From: an uncultured Oscillospiraceae bacterium
GTDB taxonomy: Bacteria; Bacillota; Clostridia; Oscillospirales; Oscillospiraceae
Length of the DNA: 39,180 bases
Assembly (NCBI GenBank): GCA_947628805.1
Contig: CANRBG010000013.1
Location: 1 to 39,180, forward strand
Direction: 5' to 3'
The translations under genes were made by a program, and so were the position numbers. The notes beneath the pieces are model-generated. The model saw nothing but the letters and a program-made list of their open reading frames with translations. It was not told the origin of the DNA and did not search any database. Below, one piece after another: positions 1-7,836 of this stretch (position 1 is the first letter of the stretch; each line of letters starts with the position of its first letter).

Positions 1-1727
1 TCCACCGTGCCGGGGGCGTCCATCATCAGGTCCTGGGCGTTCTTGTTCATGGGGAAGGGGATGATCTCCCGGATGGAAGGCTCGCCGGCCAGCAGCATCA
101 CCATCCGGTCCACGCCGGGGGCGATGCCCGCGTGAGGGGGCGCACCGTAGCAGAAAGCGTTGTACATGGCCGGGAACTTGGCTTTCACGTCGGCCTCCCC
201 CAGACCCACCATCTCAAAGGCTTTCACCATGATGTCGGGGTCGTGGTTGCGGACCGCGCCGGAGGAAAGCTCCACGCCGTTGCACACCAGATCGTACTGA
301 TAGGCGTAGATGTCCAGAGGGTCGATCTCGCCCCGTTCGGCCTTTTCCAGCACCTCCAGGCCACCGTTTGGCATGGAGAACGGGTTGTGGCAAAACTCCA
401 GCTGGCCGGATTCCTCCCCGATCTCGAACATGGGAAAGTCCACGATCCAGCAGAAAGCGTACTGCTTCTCGTCCATGTGGCCGGGCACCAACCCGCCCAG
501 CATCTTCACCGCCACGCCGGCGGTCTTTAACGCCGCGTCCTTCGTGCCGGCGGCGATCAGGCCCAGGCTGCCGGGGACCAGGCCCAGCTCCTGAAGCGCC
601 GCCTCATGGCCCGTCAGGAACTTAGCCACGCCGCCCACCAGGGCGCCGGACTCGTCCATCCGGACCCAGTAGGGCTTCTGGCCTGCCTGGACCGCCACGT
701 CGTCGCAGAGCTTTTCGATCTGCTTGCGGGTCAGCTCCGACCCGGTGCAGGGCACGATCTTCACCACAGCGGCCTGCTCAAAGGGGGCGAACCCCTCGGC
801 GGTCTTGGCCAGGGCGGTCATGTCCTTTACGGTCAGGTCGATGCGCAGATCCGGCTTGTCGGTGCCATAGGTCTCCATGGCCTCGTTGAAGGGGATGCGC
901 CGGAAGGGGGCCTTGGAGGCCACGTCGTAGGTGCCATACTTGGCGAAGATGGGCGGCAGCACGTCCTCGATGACGGCGAACACGTCCTCCTGGCCGGCGA
1001 AGGCCATCTCCATATCCAGCTGGTAGAACTCGCCGGGGGACCGGTCGCCCCGGGCGTCCTCGTCCCGGAAGCAGGGGGCGATCTGGAAATACCGGTCGAA
1101 GCCGGAGGTCATGAGCAGCTGCTTGAACTGCTGGGGAGCCTGGGGCAGGGCGTAGAACTTGCCGGGATGTTTTCTCGCCGGTACCAGGTAATCCCGGGCG
1201 CCCTCCGGGCTGGAGGCCGTCAGGATGGGGGTGGTGATGTCCAGGAAGTCGTGTTCCAGCATAGCCGCGCGCAGGGCCGCGATCACGTTGCAGCGCAGGA
1301 TGATGTTTTTCTTCACCGCCGGGTTGCGCAGGTCCAGATAGCGATATTTCAGTCTCAGAGCCTCGTCGGCCTCCCGGCTGCGGTTGATCTCAAAGGGCAG
1401 CTCGTTGTAATGGCAGCGGCCCAGCACCTCCACCTTTTCCGGGACCACCTCCACGTCGCCGGTGGGCAGCTTGGGGTTTTTGCTGTCCCGCTCCCGGACC
1501 GTGCCCTCCACGGAGACGGTGCTCTCCTTGTTGATGGAGCGGAAGACCTTGACCATCTCCTCCGTCTCGGCCACCGCCTGGGTGACGCCGTAAAAGTCCC
1601 GGATCACCACGAAGGCCAGGGACGCGCCCACCTCCCGGACGTTCTCCATCCAGCCCACCAGCTTCACTTTCTTGCCCGCGTCCGCCAGCCGCAGCTGGCC
1701 GCAGGTATGAGTACGCATCTGAGTCAT
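1..1727 (-). CDS. aspS: Aspartyl-tRNA synthetase (3' end cut by window edge)
   Basis: Charges tRNA-Asp with aspartate in the cytoplasm (class IIb synthetase). About 575 residues are visible and the family is usually near 590, so only a short C-terminal tail lies outside the window. Seen: an N-terminal OB-fold region (VKLVGWMENVREVG), class II motif 2 (CFRDEDARGDRSPGEFYQLD), the bacterial GAD-type insertion in the middle, and motif 3 (GVDRMVMLLAG) near the end. The ATG at 1727 overlaps the hisS stop codon in an ATGA arrangement, which implies translational coupling to hisS; an in-frame ATG three codons downstream is a less likely start. I cannot tell whether the enzyme is discriminating or also charges tRNA-Asn. 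Confidence 0.96.
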   Translation of the reverse strand, partial: MTQMRTHTCGQLRLADAGKKVKLVGWMENVREVGASLAFVVIRDFYGVTQAVAETEEMVKVFRSINKESTVSVEGTVRERDSKNPKLPTGDVEVVPEKVEVLGRCHYNELPFEINRSREADEALRLKYRYLDLRNPAVKKNIILRCNVIAALRAAMLEHDFLDITTPILTASSPEGARDYLVPARKHPGKFYALPQAPQQFKQLLMTSGFDRYFQIAPCFRDEDARGDRSPGEFYQLDMEMAFAGQEDVFAVIEDVLPPIFAKYGTYDVASKAPFRRIPFNEAMETYGTDKPDLRIDLTVKDMTALAKTAEGFAPFEQAAVVKIVPCTGSELTRKQIEKLCDDVAVQAGQKPYWVRMDESGALVGGVAKFLTGHEAALQELGLVPGSLGLIAAGTKDAALKTAGVAVKMLGGLVPGHMDEKQYAFCWIVDFPMFEIGEESGQLEFCHNPFSMPNGGLEVLEKAERGEIDPLDIYAYQYDLVCNGVELSSGAVRNHDPDIMVKAFEMVGLGEADVKAKFPAMYNAFCYGAPPHAGIAPGVDRMVMLLAGEPSIREIIPFPMNKNAQDLMMDAPGTV

Positions 1728-3064
1728 ATCGTCTTCTCCTTCACCGGCCTTGCCGGGTCTTTCAAACTGTCCAGGATGATGGCGGCGGCCTCGTCCGCCG
1801 TCACGGTCACTTGCGTGCCGGTCCGCAGGTCCTTCAGGCCCACCGTGCCGGCCGCTTCCTCGTCGGCGCCCACCACCGCCGCGTAGGGGATGGCAAGCTT
1901 GTCCGCGTAGGCGAACTTGGCCTTGACCTTTTTCTTCTCCGTGTACACCTGGGTCCGGACCCCGGCGGCCCGCAGGGCCGCGGCGCACCGGACCGCGTAG
2001 GCCGGATCATCCCCCAGGGGGATCACCAGCGCGTCGCAGGGGGCGGTGGGCAGGGCCTCGTTCAAAAGCCCCTGCTCCTGCAAGATATAGAAAAGCCGCG
2101 TCACGCCGATGGAGATGCCCACGCCGGGCAGCTTTTTGTCCGTATAGTATCCGGCCAGATCGTCGTACCGGCCCCCGGAGCAGACCGAGCCCACCTCGGG
2201 ATAGTCCAGCAGCTGGGTCTCATAGACCGTGCCGGTGTAGTAGTCCAGGCCACGGGCGATGGTCAGGTCCACCCGCCACTTGCCGTCGGGGACACCCAGG
2301 CCCGGCAGCAGGTCCGTCATGGCTTTCAGCTCCGCCACGCCCGCGTCCAGAGCGGCGCACTTGCCCGCCAGGGCCTCCAGCGTGCCCATGGGGTCCGCCG
2401 CCGACAGGATGTCCAGCAGCTGGATCGCCTTGTCGGAGGCCATCCCCAGATCCGTGAGGATAGCGGCCACCTTGTCCCGGCCGATCTTCTCCAGCTTGTC
2501 AATGGCGCCCATGACGTTCACCGGGTCCTGTACGCCCAGGTATTCGAAAAGACCGTTGAGGACCTTGCGGTTGTTGATGCGGATGCAAAACCGCTCCAGC
2601 CCCAGCCGGCGGAACACCTCGCAGATGACGGCGGGCATCTCCGCGTCGTTGGCGATGTCCAGCTTCCCGTCGCCGATCACGTCGATGTCGGCCTGGTAAA
2701 ACTCCCGGAACCGGCCCCGCTGGGCCCGCTCCCCCCGGTAGACCTTGCCGATCTGGTACCGGCGGAAGGGGAAGGCCAGCTGACCGTAATTCATGGCCAC
2801 GTACTTGGCCAGGGGGACGGTCAGGTCAAAGCGCAGGGCCAGGTCGCTGTCGCCCTTGGTGAAGCGGTAGATCTGTTTTTCCGTCTCGCCGCCGCCCTTG
2901 GCCAGCAGCACCGCCGCCGCCTCCACGGCGGGGGTGTCGATGCTGGAAAAGCCGTACAGGGCGTAGGTCCGGCGCAGCACGTCCAGCACCGCGTCCATCT
3001 GGGCCTGCTTCGGCGGCAAAAGCTCCATAAACCCGGACAGGGTCCGGGGCGTGATCCGTTCCAT
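1724..3064 (-). CDS. hisS: Histidyl-tRNA synthetase
   Basis: Charges tRNA-His with histidine (class IIa, cytoplasmic dimer). The 446-residue product fits the family. Seen: RFDLTVPLAKYVA early in the catalytic domain, a motif 2 region (QIGKVYRGERAQRGRFREFYQ), the histidine-binding signature GLDYYTGTVYE, the CSGGRYDDL segment, motif 3 (GVGISIGVTRLF), and a C-terminal anticodon-binding domain. The reading frame stays open upstream to 3286, but I chose the ATG at 3064 because it has an AGGAG ribosome site 5 bases upstream and the protein then begins at the normal MERITPRTLSGFMELLPP start. It is followed directly by aspS, a pair common in Firmicutes. Confidence 0.96.
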   Translation of the reverse strand: MERITPRTLSGFMELLPPKQAQMDAVLDVLRRTYALYGFSSIDTPAVEAAAVLLAKGGGETEKQIYRFTKGDSDLALRFDLTVPLAKYVAMNYGQLAFPFRRYQIGKVYRGERAQRGRFREFYQADIDVIGDGKLDIANDAEMPAVICEVFRRLGLERFCIRINNRKVLNGLFEYLGVQDPVNVMGAIDKLEKIGRDKVAAILTDLGMASDKAIQLLDILSAADPMGTLEALAGKCAALDAGVAELKAMTDLLPGLGVPDGKWRVDLTIARGLDYYTGTVYETQLLDYPEVGSVCSGGRYDDLAGYYTDKKLPGVGISIGVTRLFYILQEQGLLNEALPTAPCDALVIPLGDDPAYAVRCAAALRAAGVRTQVYTEKKKVKAKFAYADKLAIPYAAVVGADEEAAGTVGLKDLRTGTQVTVTADEAAAIILDSLKDPARPVKEKTI

Positions 3065-3122
3065 AAAATCTCCTATCCATAACGCCGCGGGCCTGCCCGG
3101 CCAAAGGGCGGCGTCATTATAA

Positions 3123-3145
3123 CGGCAGCCGGGGACCGGCTGCCG
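3123..3145 (-). terminator. Stem-loop between mgsA-like gene and hisS
   Basis: A perfect 10-bp G+C-rich stem (CGGCAGCCGG / CCGGCTGCCG) closes a 3-base loop just after the mgsA-like stop. On the minus strand it is followed by TTATAATG, not a T-run, so it is at best a weak terminator or attenuator. The TATAAT after it could be a -10 box for hisS-aspS, but I see no matching -35. Confidence 0.35.
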
Positions 3146-3162
3146 CCAGTATTGTTTCTTTT

Positions 3163-3573
3163 TCAGCGCCCCTTGTTTTTGGGGTTGACGATGTCGCGCC
3201 AGGCGAAGTCGCCCCGGCGCAGGCCCTGGACCAGCACCTCCGCCGTGGCCATGTTGGAGGCGAAGGGGATATTGTGGTTGGCGCACAGCAGCGCGATCTC
3301 GTTGACCGGGCCGAACAGCTCCGGGTGATAGGGGTCGGCGAAGAACATCACCAGGTCGATCTCGTTGTAGGCGATGCGGGCGCCGATCTGCTGGATGCCG
3401 CCCTGGGAGGAGTTCATATACAGCTCGATGGGCAGGCCCGTGGCCTCGCTCACCAGCTTGCCGGTGGTGTTGGTGGCGATGATGTTGTGCTCCGCCAGGA
3501 TGCCGCAGTAGGCGATGCAGAATTGCACCATCAGTTCCTTTTTTCCGTCGTGGGCCATTAACGCGATATTCAT
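3163..3573 (-). CDS. Methylglyoxal synthase-like protein lacking catalytic residues
   Basis: The 136-residue product aligns end to end with methylglyoxal synthase (dihydroxyacetone phosphate to methylglyoxal). Fold and phosphate-site features are kept: IALMAHDGKK at the N-terminus, ATNTTG (residues 33-38), GGxQQIGA (58-65), FFADP (77-81) and NMATAEVL. However, the general-base aspartate of the GGDQQ motif (D71 in E. coli) is I60 here, and the PHEPD segment that supplies H98 and D101 is replaced by LFGPVNE, so those residues appear lost. D80 (D91 in E. coli) remains. An ATG with AGGAGG upstream is a firm start. The gene sits where clostridial mgsA often sits, downstream of elongasome genes. 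It may be an inactive MGS-fold binding protein; mgsA would be the automatic label. Confidence 0.85.
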   Translation of the reverse strand: MNIALMAHDGKKELMVQFCIAYCGILAEHNIIATNTTGKLVSEATGLPIELYMNSSQGGIQQIGARIAYNEIDLVMFFADPYHPELFGPVNEIALLCANHNIPFASNMATAEVLVQGLRRGDFAWRDIVNPKNKGR

Positions 3574-3614
3574 GGAAATCCTCCTAGATATAAAGTCGTG
3601 GGGCGGACAGGTCG

Positions 3615-5714
3615 TTATGACAGCAGCGTGAGCTCGCTTTCCGTCTGCTGGGTACTGACCTGGAAGTCGAAATAGTATTGGAGCATGTCCCGGGCCATAA
3701 CGCCCAGGTTGGCTCCCTTGGAGCCGTTCTCGATGGCCACGGCCACGGCGATCTCCGGGTCGCTGTAGGGGGCGAAGCAGATGAAGAAAGCGTCGTTGGT
3801 GCTGCTGCCGGTCTCGGTGGTGCCGGTCTTGGCGGCCACCTCGTACTCGAAGTTCACGAAAGGCTCCCAGGCGGTGCCCCAGCGGTTGGTGACGGCGCCA
3901 CGCATGCCCTCGTGGATCAGGTCCCAGTTGGCGTCGCTTGTCTCCACCTTGTTGAACAGCTCCGGCTCCCGCTCGTATACGCTCTCGGAGTAGTCGTAGC
4001 TGGAGGCGGACTTGAGGATGGAGCAGTTAAAAACGGAACCCCGGTTGGCGATGGCGGCGGCGTACCGGGCCAGCTGGATGGGGGTGATCAGGGTAAGGCC
4101 CTGGCCGATGGAGGCCAGCAGGGTGTCCGCCGCGTACCAGGAGGCCACGCGCTGGCCGGCGTAGAGCCGGGATTTCAGCTCCGGAGAGGCCACCTGGCCG
4201 GTGGCCTCGTCCAGCTCAATGCCGGAGGGCTGGCCCAGGCCAAGCTTGGCGGCGTATTTGTCGATGTTCTCAATGCCGATGGTGTCGCCAACGGTAAAGA
4301 AGAAGAAGTTGCAGCTGTAGGTCAGGGCCTGGCTCACGTTCATGGCTCCGTGGGGGCCGCCGGTGCAGCCGGGGGCGTAGCCGGAGGAACGGTATTTATC
4401 AAAGATGGTGGTGCAGACGATAGTGGTGTTCTTGTCGATGAACCCGTCCGCCAGGGCCGCCAGGGCCATGCAGGGCTTCCAGGTGGAGCCGGGGGAGTAC
4501 AGGCCCGACAGGGCCCGGTTCACCAGGGGATTGTTCTCCGTCTCCAAAAGGGTGTCGAAATCCTCCAGATAGGTCTCCAAATTGAAAGAGGGGTAGCTGG
4601 CCATGCAAAGGGGCTCGCCGGTCTTGGCGTTCACGGCCACGATGGCCCCGCCGGTGATCAGCTCCCGGATCTCCGAGCGCTTGCCCTCCTGCTCGTATTT
4701 CTGGTTATCCGCCTCGGTCTGGGCGTTGTTGGTCTCGATGTAGGAGGCCAGGGTGGACTCCGCCGCAGCCTGCAGCTCGATGTCCAGCGTCAGATAGATG
4801 TTGTCGCCGGGCTCCGGGACCTTGTTGTACACGGTGCTGGTGACCACGCCCTCGCTGGTGCGGGTGATCTCCGCTTCGCCGTCCACCCCGTGGAGCAGCT
4901 CCTCGAAGGCAGATTCCACGCCGGCTTTGCCCACCACCGCGTTGAGGGGATAGTCCTTTTCCTTGTAGACCTTATATTCCTCCGCGCTCATGGCGCCGGT
5001 GTAGCCTAGAATATGGGGGGCGTAGGTGGTGTTATACTCCCGCAGGTAGCTGACCTGCACCTCAAAGCCGGGCAGGTCCGCCTCCATGAGGGAGGTGATG
5101 GTGCCGATGGACACGTCCTGGGCGAACACATAGTCGGAGGTGTTGACCACGTACCGCACGTTCACCCCGTAACGCACTCCGGCTATGACCCGCATGTCCT
5201 CGGCGCTGTAGTTGCCGTCTATGCCGTAGCGGGTGCGCATTTTGGCCATGATCTCCACCGCCGAGGCATCCGGCGACAGGCCGTTGGCGGTGAGCCAGGC
5301 GCTGAGCAGGATGGACTGGGTGTCGGACATGTCCGTGAATTCCCAGGGGGTGGTCATGGAGATGGGCAGCTCGTCGTTATAGGTGTCCCCGTTGGCTTCG
5401 ATGAGCTGGCACATCTGCAATATGATGGCGTTGGCCTGGTTGCTGTCCAGATCTCCCATCAAAAGCTCCTCATCCTTGATGAGCAGGTTATTGCAGTTGC
5501 GGTTGGATACCAACAGCCGGCCGTAACGGTCCATGATGTTGCCCCGGGCGGCGATCACGTCCTCGTGGGAGATGATGGAGTTGATGGACGCCTCATAGTT
5601 GCGGTTACCCTCCACGATCTGCAGCCGGTAGAGGGTGACGGCAAATACGCCCAATATGACCAGGACCACGATGCCCATAAACAAGAGCCGTCCTGTACTG
5701 ATCAGCTTTCTCAT
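3615..5714 (-). CDS. mrdA: Penicillin-binding protein 2 (class B transpeptidase)
   Basis: Cross-links peptidoglycan in the elongasome, outside the membrane and with RodA as the usual partner. The 699 residues contain an N-terminal membrane anchor (about 9-29), a PBP dimerisation region beginning at RGNIMDRYGRLL, and the transpeptidase domain with all three motifs intact: STWK (S410, K413), SCN (467-469) and KTG (629-631). The ATG at 5714 is the family-typical start (MRKLISTGRLL), although its ribosome site (GAGG, about 13 bases away) is weak. It follows mreD on the same strand and precedes the mgsA-like gene, as in other clostridial mre clusters. No rodA lies in the window. Confidence 0.93.
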   Translation of the reverse strand: MRKLISTGRLLFMGIVVLVILGVFAVTLYRLQIVEGNRNYEASINSIISHEDVIAARGNIMDRYGRLLVSNRNCNNLLIKDEELLMGDLDSNQANAIILQMCQLIEANGDTYNDELPISMTTPWEFTDMSDTQSILLSAWLTANGLSPDASAVEIMAKMRTRYGIDGNYSAEDMRVIAGVRYGVNVRYVVNTSDYVFAQDVSIGTITSLMEADLPGFEVQVSYLREYNTTYAPHILGYTGAMSAEEYKVYKEKDYPLNAVVGKAGVESAFEELLHGVDGEAEITRTSEGVVTSTVYNKVPEPGDNIYLTLDIELQAAAESTLASYIETNNAQTEADNQKYEQEGKRSEIRELITGGAIVAVNAKTGEPLCMASYPSFNLETYLEDFDTLLETENNPLVNRALSGLYSPGSTWKPCMALAALADGFIDKNTTIVCTTIFDKYRSSGYAPGCTGGPHGAMNVSQALTYSCNFFFFTVGDTIGIENIDKYAAKLGLGQPSGIELDEATGQVASPELKSRLYAGQRVASWYAADTLLASIGQGLTLITPIQLARYAAAIANRGSVFNCSILKSASSYDYSESVYEREPELFNKVETSDANWDLIHEGMRGAVTNRWGTAWEPFVNFEYEVAAKTGTTETGSSTNDAFFICFAPYSDPEIAVAVAIENGSKGANLGVMARDMLQYYFDFQVSTQQTESELTLLS

Positions 5715-5740
5715 AGGATTCGGTATTGCCTCGCTTAAGG

Positions 5741-5758
5741 CCGCGCCCGCGGGCGCGG
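5741..5758. repeat. Perfect 18-bp G+C palindrome upstream of PBP2 gene
   Basis: CCGCGCCCGCGGGCGCGG reads identically on both strands. It lies in the 72-bp gap between mreD and the PBP2 gene, within their common transcript. It could fold as a stem that limits readthrough or shields the PBP2 leader; no T-run follows. Confidence 0.5.
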
Positions 5759-5786
5759 ATAGAAGTTGCCTGCGTTTTGACGAATT

Positions 5787-6341
5787 TTATTTTCCCATCG
5801 GCCTCGCGGCGATGATCTTACAGGGGAAGTAGAGGGGCAGGGACAGGATCAGGCTCCAGATCACCTGTATGAGCCCCGTGCGCAGCACGGGCCAGTAGGC
5901 CGCCCCGGCGATATACAGCGCGTGGAAGGTCCGCTGGTCCTCGTCGGCCAGAAACAGGAACCGGAACATCTGGCAGAAGGTGACCACGGTCAGGGCCAGC
6001 AGCACCATGGCCACATAGGAAATGAAGCCCCTGTGCAGCATGTACTTGCCCAGCACGCCGGTGAAAAAACCCAGGGCGGACAGCGTTATCGTGAACAGGA
6101 CCACGTGATCGGCGTAGCTGAAATCGGCGAAGTACCCCGCCGCCAGACCCAGTACGCCGCCCCAGACGCCGCCCTCGAACAGCGCTACCGCCACCACGAA
6201 GGCCGGCAGCAGCAGCGGCCGGACCCCCAGCACGGGCACCCGGGAGACGATCTGGTTTTGCAGCACCAGCACCGCCGCCAGCAGCAGACCGTAAACGATG
6301 GCCCGCCGCAGCTTTGATAGGTCGATAAGGTCAAGCAGCAT
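5787..6341 (-). CDS. mreD: Rod shape-determining protein MreD
   Basis: Small integral membrane subunit of the elongasome; works with MreC and PBP2 in side-wall synthesis. The 184 residues form about five hydrophobic segments (from YGLLLAAVLVLQ near residue 18 to IQVIWSLILSLPLYFP near the C-terminus), and the PLLLPAFVVAVALFEG and GLAAGYFAD segments are typical of MreD. The start has a GGGAG ribosome site. It is placed between mreC and the class B PBP gene, which supports the call as much as the sequence does. Confidence 0.9.
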   Translation of the reverse strand: MLLDLIDLSKLRRAIVYGLLLAAVLVLQNQIVSRVPVLGVRPLLLPAFVVAVALFEGGVWGGVLGLAAGYFADFSYADHVVLFTITLSALGFFTGVLGKYMLHRGFISYVAMVLLALTVVTFCQMFRFLFLADEDQRTFHALYIAGAAYWPVLRTGLIQVIWSLILSLPLYFPCKIIAARPMGK

Positions 6342-6427
6342 GTTTTTTCTCCCGGATAGGCACAGTCAGATATCTTTCACAAAATCACGAAGCCCGGTCA
6401 GGGACCCGCTTTCGCCGGGGGCGAGGG

Positions 6428-7270
6428 TCACTCCTGGGTGGTAAAGTCCGTGATGATGAACACCTGGGAAAGACTGCCCAGGTCGCAGGCGGGCTCCACG
6501 ACCCCGTAAAGGGTCTGGCCGTTGCCCTCGCTGAGTACGGCGTTGATATAGCCGATGATCAGTCCCTGGGGGATGGAGCCACGGCCGGAGGTGAGCACCG
6601 CCTCGCCCTCCACCAGCTGGGCGTTTTCGGACAGGTATGTCAGCCGCAGCATGTTGTCCTTCATCAAGGCGAAGTCGCCCACGCACATGCCCACCGCGCC
6701 GGCCTGACCCACCAGCGCGCCTACGTCGATGGCGGAGTCGATCAGCGTGCGGACCGTGCACCAGCTGTCTCCCACCTCAATAACCTGGCCCACCAGCGCG
6801 CCATATTCCGTGATGACGCAGTCGCCCACCGCGATCTCCGCGTTGGCGGAGCCCTTGGAAAGCCGGAACGTGCTCTCAAAATTGGAGCTGGACCACTCGG
6901 TGATCTTGGCCGGCTCCATCACGTAGTCCGTGTGCTGCTGCTTAAAATCCAAAAGCTCTCGCAGACGCACGTTCTCCTCCTCGAACTGGGAGGCGTTGAT
7001 GGCGGCCTGCTGGGCCTCGGCCAGCTGGGCCCGGAGCGAGTTGTTCTCCGCCACCAGCTGATCGTACTTGTAGATATAGCCGTAGATGCCCTCGATCCAC
7101 TCCACGGCGGAGGAGGCGGCCTGTCCCACGGGACTGGAAACGGCCCCGGATATGTTGGCCAGCAGTCCCGCCCGGCCGTGCATCAGCGCGGTGGCCAGCA
7201 CCACGATCAGCACCACGGCGATGACGGCCGCGCCCACGCGCACGCCGTATTTTTTCACGTATTCCTTCAA
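6428..7270 (-). CDS. mreC: Rod shape-determining protein MreC
   Basis: Extracytoplasmic scaffold of the elongasome that activates PBP2. The 280 residues show an N-terminal membrane anchor (about 11-27), a coiled coil (about 65-110, with YDQLVAENNSLRAQLAEAQ) and a beta-rich C-terminal domain containing GALVGQVIEVGD and LTSGRGSIPQGLIIG. Translation appears to start at TTG 7270, overlapping the maf stop as TTGA; no nearby ATG or GTG gives the normal MKEYVKKYG start. Coupling to maf is therefore likely. Neither mreB nor radC, which often sit between maf and mreC in clostridia, is present here. Confidence 0.92.
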   Translation of the reverse strand: MKEYVKKYGVRVGAAVIAVVLIVVLATALMHGRAGLLANISGAVSSPVGQAASSAVEWIEGIYGYIYKYDQLVAENNSLRAQLAEAQQAAINASQFEEENVRLRELLDFKQQHTDYVMEPAKITEWSSSNFESTFRLSKGSANAEIAVGDCVITEYGALVGQVIEVGDSWCTVRTLIDSAIDVGALVGQAGAVGMCVGDFALMKDNMLRLTYLSENAQLVEGEAVLTSGRGSIPQGLIIGYINAVLSEGNGQTLYGVVEPACDLGSLSQVFIITDFTTQE

Positions 7271-7836
7271 TGCAGCTCAACTCCCGTTTCCCGCAGCATC
7301 TGCCCCAGAAGGCACAGCGGCAGGCCCACAACGTTGAAAAAATCTCCCTCGATGCGCTCCACATACATCCCGGCCCGGCCCTGGTAGCCATAGGCCCCGG
7401 CCTTGTCCATGGGCTCCCCCGTGGCGATATAGGCGTCGATCTCCCCGACGGACATCTTTCGGAAGAACACCCGGGTCATGGCCGTGCGGGTGCGCTGGAA
7501 CGCCCCGTCCCGGACAAGGCTCACGCCGGTCCAGACCCGGTGCTCCCGGCCGGAGAGCAGCCGCAGCATCCGCCGGGCGTCCGCCTGGTCCCGGGGCTTG
7601 CCCAGGATCGTGCCGTCGATCTCCACCACCGTGTCCGCGCCGATCACCAGCGCGCCGGGATGGGTCCCGGCCACCTGGCGGGCCTTTTGCAGGGACAGGA
7701 CCCTCACCATCCGCTCCGCGTCAGCCCCGTCGGGGGGTTCCTCCGGCCCCGGGGCCGGGATCACGGCAAAGGGGATGTCAAAGTATCCCAAAAGCTCCCG
7801 CCGCCGGGGGGAGGCGGAGGCCAGTATCAGCTCCAT
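7267..7836 (-). CDS. maf: Maf-like nucleoside triphosphate pyrophosphatase
   Basis: Hydrolyses non-canonical or pyrimidine NTPs (dTTP/UTP type) to monophosphates in the cytoplasm; historically a septum-formation inhibitor. The 189 residues carry the family N-terminus ILASASPRRRELL, the central VIGADTVVEIDGTILGKP, the MLRLLSGREHRVWTGVSL block and the C-terminal GAYGYQGRAG segment. The open frame continues upstream to 8112, but the ATG at 7836 gives the correct N-terminus and lies 10 bases inside the end of the U32 gene, so the two are translationally close. Its TGA overlaps the TTG start of mreC. Confidence 0.95.
   Translation of the reverse strand: MELILASASPRRRELLGYFDIPFAVIPAPGPEEPPDGADAERMVRVLSLQKARQVAGTHPGALVIGADTVVEIDGTILGKPRDQADARRMLRLLSGREHRVWTGVSLVRDGAFQRTRTAMTRVFFRKMSVGEIDAYIATGEPMDKAGAYGYQGRAGMYVERIEGDFFNVVGLPLCLLGQMLRETGVELH

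Noticed and set aside
606-3082. Plus-strand open frames opposite aspS and hisS
   Set aside because: Shadows of the two synthetase genes; compositions are not protein-like.
3064-3162. T-box leader upstream of hisS-aspS
   Set aside because: Only 98 bases lie between the mgsA-like stop and hisS, with simple hairpins and no T-box core or antiterminator that I can find.
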